Assembly (NCBI GenBank): GCA_001898225.1
Contig: MKTJ01000057.1
Span: 186,077 to 250,076, forward strand
Reading direction: 5' to 3'
DNA length: 64,000 nucleotides
From: Chloroflexi bacterium 54-19
GTDB taxonomy: Bacteria > Chloroflexota > Chloroflexia > Chloroheliales > Chloroheliaceae
The notes under the pieces were generated by a model. That model searched no databases and had not been told where the DNA came from. It saw only the letters and a list, made by a program, of their open reading frames with translations. Below are positions 53,137-61,393 of the stretch, piece after piece. The position numbers were made by a program, and so were the translations under genes. How positions within the stretch are numbered: the stretch's first letter is position 1; every line of letters starts with the position of its first letter.

Positions 53137-54927
53137 ATGGCAGCAACGGCAAGTGATTATTTGTTGGAGCGGTTAAGTGAGTGGAACGTAGAGACTATTT
53201 TTGGTTACCCTGGGGACGGCATCAACGGGATTCTGGTAGCACTTGGCCGGGCCGGTAAAAAGTTTAACTTCATCCAGGCCGCCCACGAGGAAATCGCCGC
53301 TTTTATGGCCTGCGGCTATGCCAAGTACACCGGAAAGGTGGGTGTCTGTATGGCGACCAGCGGGCCGGGAGCTATTCACCTCTTAAACGGTCTCTACGAT
53401 GCCAAACTCGACCACCAGCCGGTAGTAGCAATTGTCGGCCAGTCGGCCCGTACCGCCCTGGGGGGCAGTTACCAGCAAGAGGTTGATTTACAAAATCTAT
53501 TTAAGGATGTCGCCAGCGATTTTGTCCAGACCGCCATGGTGCCGGGCCAACTCCGTCACCTGGTAGACCGGGCTTTCCGGATCGCCCTTTCCCAACGGAC
53601 CGTCACCTGCATCATCATCCCAAAGGACGTCCAGGAGGAAGAAGCCGTCGAAGAAGAAGCTTTCAAACACAATACCATTCATTCGGGGCCGGGCTACCTG
53701 CCTCCCCTGGTTTTCCCGCCTGACGAGCAACTCCAAAAAGCGGCGGATATTCTTAACGCCGGTAAAAAGGTGGCAATCCTGGCCGGGGCGGGGGCGCGAG
53801 GTGCTACCGACGAATTGATCGAGGTCGCCGACCTTCTGGGGGCCGGGATTGCCAAGGCTCTTCTGGGCAAAGATGTGGTCCCGGACGACCTACCCTTTGT
53901 AACCGGCTCGATAGGACTATTGGGCACCAAACCAAGCTGGGACATGATGACCGGCTGCGATACCTTACTCATGGTTGGTTCAAGTTTCCCCTACTCCGAG
54001 TTTTTGCCCAAACCGGGCCAGGCCAGGGGCATCCAGATAGATATAGACGCCAAAATGCTCTCTATTCGCTTCCCGATGGAACTGCCCCTGGTCGGGGATA
54101 GCAAGGAGACCCTCAAACGGCTGGCAAAACTGCTCAAGCGCAAAGAGGACCGGGGCTGGCGGCAGGAAATCGAGAAAAACATCGGTGATTGGTGGAAGGT
54201 GGTAGAAGCGCGCTCAAGGCAGGATGGCTCTGATAACCTGCTAAATCCTGAGCGCGTCTTCTGGGAACTTTCCCCCAAATTGCCAGACAATTGCATCCTG
54301 GCGGCTGACTCCGGTAGCTCGGCCAACTGGTACGCCCGTGACCTCAAATTCAAGCGGGGAATGCTTGGTTCACTTTCAGGCAACCTGGCGACCATGTGTC
54401 CGGGCGTACCTTACGCCCTGGGGGCAAAATTCGCCTACCCCGACCGGCCAGTAGTGGCGGTAATCGGAGATGGCGCCATGGAAATGCTTGGCAATAACGG
54501 CCTGATTACCATCGCCAAATACTGGAAAGAGTGGAGCAATCACCAGTTAATCATCCTGGTGTTAAAAAATAACGACCTCAACCAGGTATCCTGGGAAATG
54601 CGGATTGAAACAGGTGACCCCAGGTACGAGGCCTCGCAAGATGTTTTCCCCTTCCCCTTTGCCCGTTATGCCGAAATTATCGGCCTGAAAGGTATCAAAA
54701 TGGAAAAGGTCGAAGATATTGAGCGGGGATGGGCCGAAGCGTTCGCGGCGGACCGGCCCGTAGTAGTAGAGGCGCGCACCGATCCTAACACCTTTGTCTT
54801 GCCACCACATATCACGCTCGAACAGGCCAAAAACTTTACCTCGTCCCTGCTTAAAGGTGATGCCGACCGGGTTGAAATGGTCAAACAGGAAACCAAGAGT
54901 ATATTACAGGGTATTTTACCCCACTAG
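53137..54927 (+). CDS. Thiamine-diphosphate enzyme, pyruvate oxidase-like
   Basis: A 596-residue ThDP-dependent enzyme of the pyruvate oxidase/acetolactate synthase family. Pyrimidine domain at ~1-170 with FGYPGDGINGI and the catalytic Glu in QAAHEEIAAF (~51), middle domain ~190-330, and PP domain ~370-560 with GDGAMEMLGNNG (~445) and NND about 25 residues later (metal and diphosphate). The closest style is the group usually labelled ThDP-requiring protein, near pyruvate oxidase/dehydrogenase. Substrate unknown; pyruvate or another 2-oxo acid is likely. AAGGGAAA precedes the ATG. Its stop overlaps the ribosome site of the next gene, so they are cotranscribed. Confidence 0.88.
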   Translation: MAATASDYLLERLSEWNVETIFGYPGDGINGILVALGRAGKKFNFIQAAHEEIAAFMACGYAKYTGKVGVCMATSGPGAIHLLNGLYDAKLDHQPVVAIVGQSARTALGGSYQQEVDLQNLFKDVASDFVQTAMVPGQLRHLVDRAFRIALSQRTVTCIIIPKDVQEEEAVEEEAFKHNTIHSGPGYLPPLVFPPDEQLQKAADILNAGKKVAILAGAGARGATDELIEVADLLGAGIAKALLGKDVVPDDLPFVTGSIGLLGTKPSWDMMTGCDTLLMVGSSFPYSEFLPKPGQARGIQIDIDAKMLSIRFPMELPLVGDSKETLKRLAKLLKRKEDRGWRQEIEKNIGDWWKVVEARSRQDGSDNLLNPERVFWELSPKLPDNCILAADSGSSANWYARDLKFKRGMLGSLSGNLATMCPGVPYALGAKFAYPDRPVVAVIGDGAMEMLGNNGLITIAKYWKEWSNHQLIILVLKNNDLNQVSWEMRIETGDPRYEASQDVFPFPFARYAEIIGLKGIKMEKVEDIERGWAEAFAADRPVVVEARTDPNTFVLPPHITLEQAKNFTSSLLKGDADRVEMVKQETKSILQGILPH

Positions 54928-54934
54928 GAGAATT

Positions 54935-56104
54935 ATGACTGCTACTGGTACATCTCCTACACCCCAACCTATCTCGGATTCTCCGGCGGTTATCACTCCC
55001 AATGGTAACCGCCTGGGTATCCCTATCGACAAGCTGAGCGTTTCCGCCTACACGGTGCCGACCGATTTCCCGGAGGCCGACGGCACCATTAGCTGGCAGG
55101 AAACTACCCTGGTGCTGGTGGAAGTTACCGCCGGAAACCTGACCGGGTTGGGTTACAGCTACGCCGATACGGCCACGGCGAAACTTATCAAAGATAAGTT
55201 GGCCGGGCTGGTTACCGGCCAGGACGCCCTGAATGTTACCGCCTGCTATTACACGATGCTCCGCGCAATTCGTAACCTGGGGCGACCGGGGATAGTTTCG
55301 ATGGCAATTTCCGCCGTAGACACCGCTTTGTGGGACTTGAAAGCCAGGCTCCTGGAGGTGCCGCTGGTATCTCTGTGGGGCCAGGTGCGTGAAAGGGTTG
55401 CTATTTACGGTAGCGGCGGCTTCACCAGCTACTCCCTAGACCAGCTCCAACGACAGTTGAGCGGCTGGACCAGGCAGGGTATCGGGCGGGTTAAAATGAA
55501 GATAGGGACCGAGCCAGGGCAGGACCTGGGGCGGGTAGAGGCGGCCCGTGATGCTATCGGCCCGCATACCGAGCTTTTCGTTGACGCCAATGGAGCGTAT
55601 AGCCGCAAACAGGCCCTCCTGTTTGCCGAACAATTTGCCGACCTGGGAGTGGCCTGGTTTGAAGAACCGGTTTCTTCGGACGACCTGGAAGGGCTACGAC
55701 TTTTGCGGGACTGGGCTCCCGCCGGGATGGACATTGCCGCCGGGGAGTATGGCTACGACTTGTGGTATTTCCAGCGGATGCTTGAAGCGAGGGCGGTAGA
55801 CGTATTACAGGCTGATGCCACCCGGTGTGGCGGCTTTAGCGGTCTGATGGGCGCGGCCAAACTGGTAGAAGCCCGCTCAATGCGGCTTTCGGCCCATTGC
55901 GCCCCGACTTTACATGTCCATGCCGGTTGCGCCCTGGCCCCGATGCGCCACCTGGAATACTTTCATGACCACGCCCGTATTGAAAACATGTTTTTCGAAG
56001 GAGTGCCCCAACCGCTTGGTGGTGCCTTAGCGCCTGACCTGTCCCGGCCAGGGTTAGGGCTGGAATTTAAACGGGCCGACGCGCAAAAGTATGCGGTAAA
56101 TTAA
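54935..56104 (+). CDS. Enolase-superfamily enzyme, mandelate racemase-like
   Basis: A 389-residue member of the mandelate racemase/muconate lactonizing superfamily. The Lys pair appears as VKMKIG; metal ligands as Asp in FVDANGAY, Glu in WFEEPVS and Glu in AAGEYGYD; the general base region as AHCAPTLHVH. This layout fits sugar-acid dehydratases or racemases, but the subgroup is not clear. The N-terminal ~25 residues are Pro/Ser-rich and probably disordered. A far longer open frame begins at 54794 inside the preceding gene; ATG at 54935 with TAGGAG is clearly the start. It acts in the operon between the ThDP enzyme and the duplicated membrane protein. Confidence 0.88.
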   Translation: MTATGTSPTPQPISDSPAVITPNGNRLGIPIDKLSVSAYTVPTDFPEADGTISWQETTLVLVEVTAGNLTGLGYSYADTATAKLIKDKLAGLVTGQDALNVTACYYTMLRAIRNLGRPGIVSMAISAVDTALWDLKARLLEVPLVSLWGQVRERVAIYGSGGFTSYSLDQLQRQLSGWTRQGIGRVKMKIGTEPGQDLGRVEAARDAIGPHTELFVDANGAYSRKQALLFAEQFADLGVAWFEEPVSSDDLEGLRLLRDWAPAGMDIAAGEYGYDLWYFQRMLEARAVDVLQADATRCGGFSGLMGAAKLVEARSMRLSAHCAPTLHVHAGCALAPMRHLEYFHDHARIENMFFEGVPQPLGGALAPDLSRPGLGLEFKRADAQKYAVN

Positions 56105-56129
56105 ACAAAGCTTGGCAGGATTAAAAACG

Positions 56130-57137
56130 ATGTTACAGCTAAACAAGGCCGGAAATAGCCTTAAAGACGCCGGTCTGAACTTAGATTTGCTTGAGCCGGG
56201 AGTTTTCGGCCACGATATTATCCTGGTTGAACAGCATATCCGGGAGGGGGAGTTCCAGCGCAGCCTGGCCCTGATAACCGCTTTTTCCGCCCTGCTGGGT
56301 GGCCTCGAAGTCTGGTACGAGCATTACCGGGGCAGTTACAGCCAGCGAATAATGTACACCCCGGTAATATTAAGCGCAATGCTGGCCTTGGTCAGCTTTT
56401 GCAGTCTCTTTAGCCGGAAAGTGGCCCGGACGCTGCTGCCGCTAATCGCCTTTGCAATGCTGGTGGATGGGCTGGTAGGGTTTATCTTTCACGTGCGCGG
56501 TATCGCCCGCAAACCGGGCGGTTGGCGCATCCCAATCTTTAACCTGGTAATGGGTCCGCCCGTACTCGCGCCTCTACTGCTGGGGATTAGCGGCTTCCTG
56601 GGGATAATCACCGCTTTCCTGCGCCGCGAGGACGACCTGGCTGCTCCTGGTGACAACCCTTCTTACCTTCGCCCCGGTGGCTCCCGGCTGAACCCCTGGG
56701 GAGTTTCCCGGCACCATCGCAGCCTCGAACAGGATATACGGGAGGGTCGTTTTCAACGGGTAATGGCAGTAGCCGCTGCGCTTTCAATCCTTTTCAGCGG
56801 GTTTGAAGCCTGGTATTCACACTATAAAAACAATTTTAAATACCGGGTCCAGTGGACTCCGATTCTGTTGACCCCGGTGTTATTCCTGGCCGGGATAGGG
56901 TCGGTCTGGAGTCGTAAGATTGCCCGGACGCTCCTACCAGTGGCTTCGGTCCTTGCCCTGGTAGATGGTCTGGTAGGCGCTTTCTTTCACGCCCGCAATA
57001 TCCTCCGGCGACCGGGTGGCCTTAAACTACCCCTTTACAACATCATGTACGGCTCACCAATCCTGGCCCCGCTGCTTCTGGCTGCCAGCGGCTTTCTTGG
57101 TCTGCTTGCCAGCCTCCTAAGAAGAAGGGAGGATTAA
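56130..57137 (+). CDS. Internally duplicated integral membrane protein
   Basis: About 335 residues made of two copies of one ~150-residue unit. Matching parts: VEQHIREGEFQR / LEQDIREGRFQR; EVWYEHYRG / EAWYSHYKN; SRKVARTLLP / SRKIARTLLP; LVDGLVG / LVDGLVG; ARKPGG / LRRPGG; PVLAPLLLG / PILAPLLLA. Each unit has four likely helices, giving eight in all. No known family was recognised. It sits between a sugar-acid type enzyme and the two flavoprotein subunits, so it could hold the complex at the membrane or pass electrons to quinone; this is inference. TTG at 56112 is open, but ATG at 56130 has AGGA at 9 bases. Confidence 0.75.
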   Translation: MLQLNKAGNSLKDAGLNLDLLEPGVFGHDIILVEQHIREGEFQRSLALITAFSALLGGLEVWYEHYRGSYSQRIMYTPVILSAMLALVSFCSLFSRKVARTLLPLIAFAMLVDGLVGFIFHVRGIARKPGGWRIPIFNLVMGPPVLAPLLLGISGFLGIITAFLRREDDLAAPGDNPSYLRPGGSRLNPWGVSRHHRSLEQDIREGRFQRVMAVAAALSILFSGFEAWYSHYKNNFKYRVQWTPILLTPVLFLAGIGSVWSRKIARTLLPVASVLALVDGLVGAFFHARNILRRPGGLKLPLYNIMYGSPILAPLLLAASGFLGLLASLLRRRED

Positions 57138-57141
57138 GCCC

Positions 57142-58014
57142 GTGGCAATCGAACCTGCTTCCGGTCAGACGGGGTTTTCAGGTGAAACGGAGGCCACCGT
57201 CAGGAGCAAATCTTCAAAGGAAAGTGGTCTGAAGGCAGAAACACTCCAACCGGCTAAAAAGCCCGGCCTCCCGCTTGACCCCGTAACCCGGCAGCCCCTT
57301 TCTCCAATGGCTACTCCCGGCTACTATCCGGGATTTAGCACCCTGTCCCAGCAAAACTTCTGGGACGAGACCACCCGCCAGGTAGTCCTTGAGCGGGTAA
57401 ACAGGCCACCGGAGATACGTTTCTTTAACGACCCGGCAGAACTGGCTCTCATGACCGCCGTTTTTGACCGCATCCTTCCCCAGGACGACCGGGACGAAGC
57501 GCATAAAATCCCAATCGTGCCGCCCCTGGACGCCCGGTTGTACCAGGGCCGGATTAATGGCTACCAGTACGCGGATATGCCTTCAGACCGGGAGGTTTAC
57601 CGGCAGGGGCTAAAAGCTATCGAGGCGATTGCCGAATTTTTACATGGACGGGCTTTTGTTGAACTGGGCCCGCGAGAACAGGACGAAGTCTTAAAGACAA
57701 TTCACGACGGTAAACCTCCGGCGGGAGAAGAATACTGGCAACGGCTGAACGTCAACCGCTTCTGGCAAATGTTGGTGCAGGATGCGATTGAAGGTTACTA
57801 TGCCCATCCTTACGCCTGGGATGAAATCGGCTTTGGCGGCCCGGCTTACCCGCGTGGTTATATGCGGCAGGAATCGGGTGAACCGGAGCCATGGGAAGTG
57901 CCGGAAAAACGCTACGAATGGGATACTCCACCCGACTCCCTTTCCGGTGAGTATTCCCCGGTTGGCGGCCAGGGTGAAACCCAGTCCCACGTAGGCCAGG
58001 AAGGCACCCATTAG
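57142..58014 (+). CDS. Gluconate 2-dehydrogenase subunit 3 family protein
   Basis: A 290-residue protein. The core (~95-240) matches the gluconate 2-dehydrogenase subunit 3 family (PF13618): FFNDPAELALMTAVFDRILPQDD, the ARLYQGRINGYQ segment, FVELGPREQDEVLK and FWQMLVQDAIEGYYAHPY near the end. This subunit pairs with the GMC flavoprotein of the complex. The N-terminal ~90 residues are Pro/Thr/Ser-rich, longer than usual, and have no Tat signal of the usual kind. The C-terminal ~40 residues are acidic and Gly-rich. GTG start with GGGAGG at 9 bases, only 4 bases after the preceding stop. The GMC subunit follows 88 bases downstream. Confidence 0.88.
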   Translation: MAIEPASGQTGFSGETEATVRSKSSKESGLKAETLQPAKKPGLPLDPVTRQPLSPMATPGYYPGFSTLSQQNFWDETTRQVVLERVNRPPEIRFFNDPAELALMTAVFDRILPQDDRDEAHKIPIVPPLDARLYQGRINGYQYADMPSDREVYRQGLKAIEAIAEFLHGRAFVELGPREQDEVLKTIHDGKPPAGEEYWQRLNVNRFWQMLVQDAIEGYYAHPYAWDEIGFGGPAYPRGYMRQESGEPEPWEVPEKRYEWDTPPDSLSGEYSPVGGQGETQSHVGQEGTH

Positions 58015-58102
58015 GTTACCAAAAGGGCTGGAATAATTTCGAGCAAATTTTAGGGGTTGATTCGAGGTTGGATTTAAGGTGATAAAAGGTAAAGGGAGCA
58101 GC

Positions 58103-59842
58103 ATGAAGTCACCATTATTTGGACCGTTTACCACATTTGCTAAAGAAAACACTAAAAGCCTGGGACCTATTCAAAAAATTGAAAGACCCATGCGCCGCTA
58201 TTCGCACGATGATGAAGTTGATTTTGCGATTGTCGGGATTGGCTCGGCGGGAGGTGTCCTCTTGCAGCGCTTAGCCAGGGCCGGGTTTCGAGTAGTTGGT
58301 TTCGAGGCCGGGCCGTTCTGGGATACCGAACGCGATTGGGTCAGCGACGAGGCCGGTTCCCACAATCTCTACTGGAACGACCTGCGTATTACCGGCGGCA
58401 AAGACCCACTTTCACTGGGGAGCAACAACAGCGGCAAGGGGGTAGGAGGGGGTTCGGTCCACTGGGCCGGGTTTACCCCGCGCTTTCATCCGTCCGACTT
58501 CACGGTTTATCGTGATACCGGGTTGGGGGCAGACTGGCCGATTAGCTACCGGGACTTAAAACCTTACTACGAACTCCTGGAAAAAGAAATCCCGGTCTCC
58601 GGTCCAGCCTATTTTCCCTGGGGCGACCCTCACGGCTACCCCTATGGGCCTCACCCGGCGGCCAGGGTGCCGAGCATCTTAATCAAAGGCTGTACGGAAC
58701 TTGGAATAAAGGTCAGCGCCGGAGGACCGGTCGCCATCAACAACGGGTCGCACGCCGACCGCCCTCACTGTATCTACCGGGGATTCTGCATCCAGGGCTG
58801 TAAGGTCGGGGCCAAGCAAAGCACCCTGGTCAGCCACGTCCCGGACGCTCTTCGCTATGGGGCGGAAATCCGGGATAACTGTATGGTGGCGCGGGTTGAA
58901 ATGGGTCAGGCAGGCCGGGTAAGCGGGGTTAGCTATTTCGATAGCGAAAACCACCTCCAATTTCAAAAAGCTAAAATTGTAATAGTGAGTGGTTACGCCA
59001 TTGAAACACCCCGTCTGCTGCTCAACTCCACCACTCCCGGTTGGGAACAGGGCCTGGCAAATTCCAGCGGGACCGTGGGTAAGTACCTCATGGCCCAGGC
59101 CGGTAACGTGGTGCTGGGGCGATTTGAAGAGCCTGTCCGCATGTATAAAGGGCCTCCGGCCAACTCCTTGACCGAAGAATTTTACGAAACCGACCCCAAA
59201 CGGGGTTTTGTGCGCGGGTTTGCTGTCCAGACCGTGGCTCCCCTGCCGATAGCCTTTGCCAAACAGATGATGGTTGCCAAGGGAGCCTGGGGCTGGGGTC
59301 TGCGCCGGGTGATGATGGATTACAACCACTGGGCCCCCCTTGGGGTACTGGGAGAAATTCTACCCTGGGAGGACAACCGGGTAGGACTGGCCGAGCAGAC
59401 CGACCGGTATGGTCTACCGGTGGCTAAAGTGACTTTTGAGTTGCATGATAACGACCGTAAGCTTATTAATTTCGCGGTTAAGAAGGTCGAGGAAATATTA
59501 AATGCAGCGGGTGCCCAGGAGACCGTCCAGGAAGCCCGCTACGCCCACCTGGTAGGCGGGTGCCGGATGGGCCATGACCCCGAAACTTCGGTGGTCAACG
59601 CTTTTTGCCAGTCTCACGATATTCCAAACCTTTTTGTCTGCGATGGTAGCGTGCTACCGACCCAGGGTTCGGCTAATCCCGGCCTGACCATCCAGGCCCT
59701 GGCCGCCCGCACCGCCGATTACCTAATCAGCCAGCGTGAAAACATCTTAGCCTCTCAAGTCCTCCGGCATGTTGCACCCCCGCTCTGGTCAGACCTCTCT
59801 CCTGGAGGGACCTCCGGCAGAGGTGTGCCAAGAATAAAATAA
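58103..59842 (+). CDS. GMC-family FAD oxidoreductase (gluconate dehydrogenase-like)
   Basis: A 579-residue GMC oxidoreductase. FAD Rossmann motif IVGIGSAGGVLLQRLARAG (~42-60), then GKGVGGGSVHWAG (~120), and the C-terminal signature HLVGGCRMGHDP with DGSVLPTQGSANPGLTIQALA. It oxidises an alcohol group of a sugar or sugar acid. The large GADH-type subunits of this family work with subunit 3 and a cytochrome c; subunit 3 is next to it, but no cytochrome is. GTG at 58079 is open, but ATG at 58103 has GGGAG. The insertion sequence lies 49 bases after its stop, and no terminator separates them. Confidence 0.9.
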   Translation: MKSPLFGPFTTFAKENTKSLGPIQKIERPMRRYSHDDEVDFAIVGIGSAGGVLLQRLARAGFRVVGFEAGPFWDTERDWVSDEAGSHNLYWNDLRITGGKDPLSLGSNNSGKGVGGGSVHWAGFTPRFHPSDFTVYRDTGLGADWPISYRDLKPYYELLEKEIPVSGPAYFPWGDPHGYPYGPHPAARVPSILIKGCTELGIKVSAGGPVAINNGSHADRPHCIYRGFCIQGCKVGAKQSTLVSHVPDALRYGAEIRDNCMVARVEMGQAGRVSGVSYFDSENHLQFQKAKIVIVSGYAIETPRLLLNSTTPGWEQGLANSSGTVGKYLMAQAGNVVLGRFEEPVRMYKGPPANSLTEEFYETDPKRGFVRGFAVQTVAPLPIAFAKQMMVAKGAWGWGLRRVMMDYNHWAPLGVLGEILPWEDNRVGLAEQTDRYGLPVAKVTFELHDNDRKLINFAVKKVEEILNAAGAQETVQEARYAHLVGGCRMGHDPETSVVNAFCQSHDIPNLFVCDGSVLPTQGSANPGLTIQALAARTADYLISQRENILASQVLRHVAPPLWSDLSPGGTSGRGVPRIK

Positions 59843-59889
59843 GCTTTCCAGAGGCCGCCTTCCGCAAATTCTTACCCCTTTACGGTCTA

Positions 59890-59908
59890 AGCTCGACTTT
59901 ACACATTT
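59890..59908. repeat. Left terminal inverted repeat of the IS
   Basis: AGCTCGACTTTACACATTT; the right end reads AGCTCAACTTTACACATTT on the other strand, one mismatch. Confidence 0.9.
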
Positions 59909-59943
59909 TTGAGAGGAGAAATGGATAGAAATTAGAAGAGATA

Positions 59944-60019
59944 GGCAAATGCATTGCCACTTGAGGTAATATACGTTCGCCAAAACAACACTACTTCAGG
60001 AGAAAACAATGCATTTGCC
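59944..60019 (+). promoter_or_regulatory. Inverted repeat covering the transposase start codon
   Basis: GGCAAATGCATTG (59944-59956) is the exact reverse complement of CAATGCATTTGCC (60007-60019). The right arm contains the ATG start codon. An RNA covering both arms would fold a 13-bp hairpin that hides the start codon, while the ribosome site AGGAG (59998-60002) sits just before the arm. A transcript starting between the arms would escape. Confidence 0.7.
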
Positions 60020-61373
60020 AGACCCTATTATAGCAATTTTTATCCATTTTCAACCGCTTCTAACTGCCCCAACCTATCGTAAAATGCTGCTTTTGGTCTG
60101 TGGCACTTTACTGGCAAAAGGCAGACGAACTGTTACAGCAGCCCTTAAAATGTTAGGGCTAGACCAGGATCACAACTGGCCCAAGTTCCATAACGTCCTT
60201 AACCGGGCCAAATGGAACGGTTTAGCCGTTAGCCAGGTACTCTTAAAACTTTTAATTGCTACCTTCTTGCCACCAGATGGACCCGTCGAAGTGGTGCTGG
60301 ATGAAACGTTAGAGCGACGCTGGGGTCGTAAGATTAAGAAAAAAGGCCACTGGCGAGATAGTGCCGCTTCATCTCACGGTTTGCATGTTTCCACCATCGG
60401 ATTACGCTGGTTGGTGGCAGGGTTAGTTGTTAAGTTACCCTGGTCGAAACGACCCTGGGTTTTACCTTTTGTTTCAGTGTTGCTGACTACGCCCAAGGTC
60501 AGTAAGGAGTTAGGTCTGCGCCATCACACCTGTATTGACCGCACCGTTCAACTGGTTAAATGGCTCAGGCGCAATCTAGGTAGCCGACCAATCAAACTAA
60601 TCGGTGATGGTGCCTACAGTGTCATCAATCTGGGGCTACTTTGCCAGAAGTTAAAAGTAACTCTGATCGCCCCGATGCGCTTGGATGCGCGCTTGTTCGG
60701 ACCAAAGCCTCAGCGAGAGGCTGGCACAATGGGTCGTCCAAGGGGCGTTGGTTACCGCCTTCCCTATCTGCGAGATCTGGCAGTAGACGTTTCGCAGCCA
60801 TGGGAACTAGTAGAAGTAGGCTGGTACGCTGGCAGCACTCGCCAGATGTTGTTACTAAGCGGTACTGCCCTTTGGTATTCGACCTTGTGGGGAGATGCAC
60901 CACTGCCAGTGCGCTGGGTACTGGTCCGCGACCCCCAACAAAGATACGAGACTAGGGCATACTTCTCGACTGACCAGAACCAGACACCTTCCCAGATTGT
61001 GAGCGATTTCGTCAAGCGGTGGAACATCGAGGTAACTTTCGAAGAAAGCCGAGCTCATCTGGGAGTGGAAACACAGCGCCAATGGAGCGATGCAGCAATT
61101 GAAAGAACGACCCCGGTGCTTTTTGGAATGTTCAGTCTGGCGTGTTTATTCGCCAAGGCGTTACATCCAGATGGTAAAGTGCCACTTTACCAGGCGGCGT
61201 GGTACAGTAATAGTGATGCGAGTTTCAGCGATATACTGGCAGCAGTGCGTCACTGTATTTGGGGCAATTTCGATTATGAAACAAGCCCTTTGCGAGGGGA
61301 TGTTTGTTTAATACCACGTTCAATTCTGGACAGGCTCGCTTCGCAGCCTGCTATTAACTTGGTAAAGTTCTAA
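60009..61373 (+). CDS. DDE transposase
   Basis: A 454-residue transposase with a DDE catalytic core: Asp in VVLDETLERRWG (~98), Asp in LIGDGAYS (~200) and Glu in NIEVTFEESRAH (~344). A short N-terminal helical DNA-binding region precedes it. The type resembles IS701 or DDE_5 superfamily transposases. The frame is open and of full length, so the element may be active. The ATG follows AGGAG at 7 bases. The gene lies inside the inverted repeats. Start codon access may be limited by the inverted repeat at 59944-60019. Confidence 0.88.
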   Translation: MHLPDPIIAIFIHFQPLLTAPTYRKMLLLVCGTLLAKGRRTVTAALKMLGLDQDHNWPKFHNVLNRAKWNGLAVSQVLLKLLIATFLPPDGPVEVVLDETLERRWGRKIKKKGHWRDSAASSHGLHVSTIGLRWLVAGLVVKLPWSKRPWVLPFVSVLLTTPKVSKELGLRHHTCIDRTVQLVKWLRRNLGSRPIKLIGDGAYSVINLGLLCQKLKVTLIAPMRLDARLFGPKPQREAGTMGRPRGVGYRLPYLRDLAVDVSQPWELVEVGWYAGSTRQMLLLSGTALWYSTLWGDAPLPVRWVLVRDPQQRYETRAYFSTDQNQTPSQIVSDFVKRWNIEVTFEESRAHLGVETQRQWSDAAIERTTPVLFGMFSLACLFAKALHPDGKVPLYQAAWYSNSDASFSDILAAVRHCIWGNFDYETSPLRGDVCLIPRSILDRLASQPAINLVKF

Positions 61374-61390
61374 ATGTGTAAAGTTGAGCT
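61372..61390. repeat. Right terminal inverted repeat of the IS
   Basis: AAATGTGTAAAGTTGAGCT, the partner of the left end, starting at the last bases of the transposase stop region. Confidence 0.9.
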
Positions 61391-61393
61391 AAG

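Larger units (their letters stand above)
59892..61388 (+). mobile_element. Insertion sequence with DDE transposase (IS701/IS4-like)
   Basis: About 1.5 kb. Outer ends are AGCTCGACTTTACACATTT (59890-59908) and its inverted partner AAATGTGTAAAGTTGAGCT (61372-61390), 18 of 19 matching. A CTAAG at 59887-59891 is repeated at 61389-61393 and may be a 5-bp target duplication. Because CTAAGCT is nearly palindromic, the same bases can also be read as extra inverted repeat, so the exact ends are uncertain by a few bases. One transposase gene fills the element. The family call is from the transposase type and is tentative. Confidence 0.88.

Noticed and set aside
54794..54934. N-terminal extension of the enolase-superfamily gene
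   Set aside because: Lies inside the preceding gene in another frame; the ATG at 54935 has a strong ribosome site.
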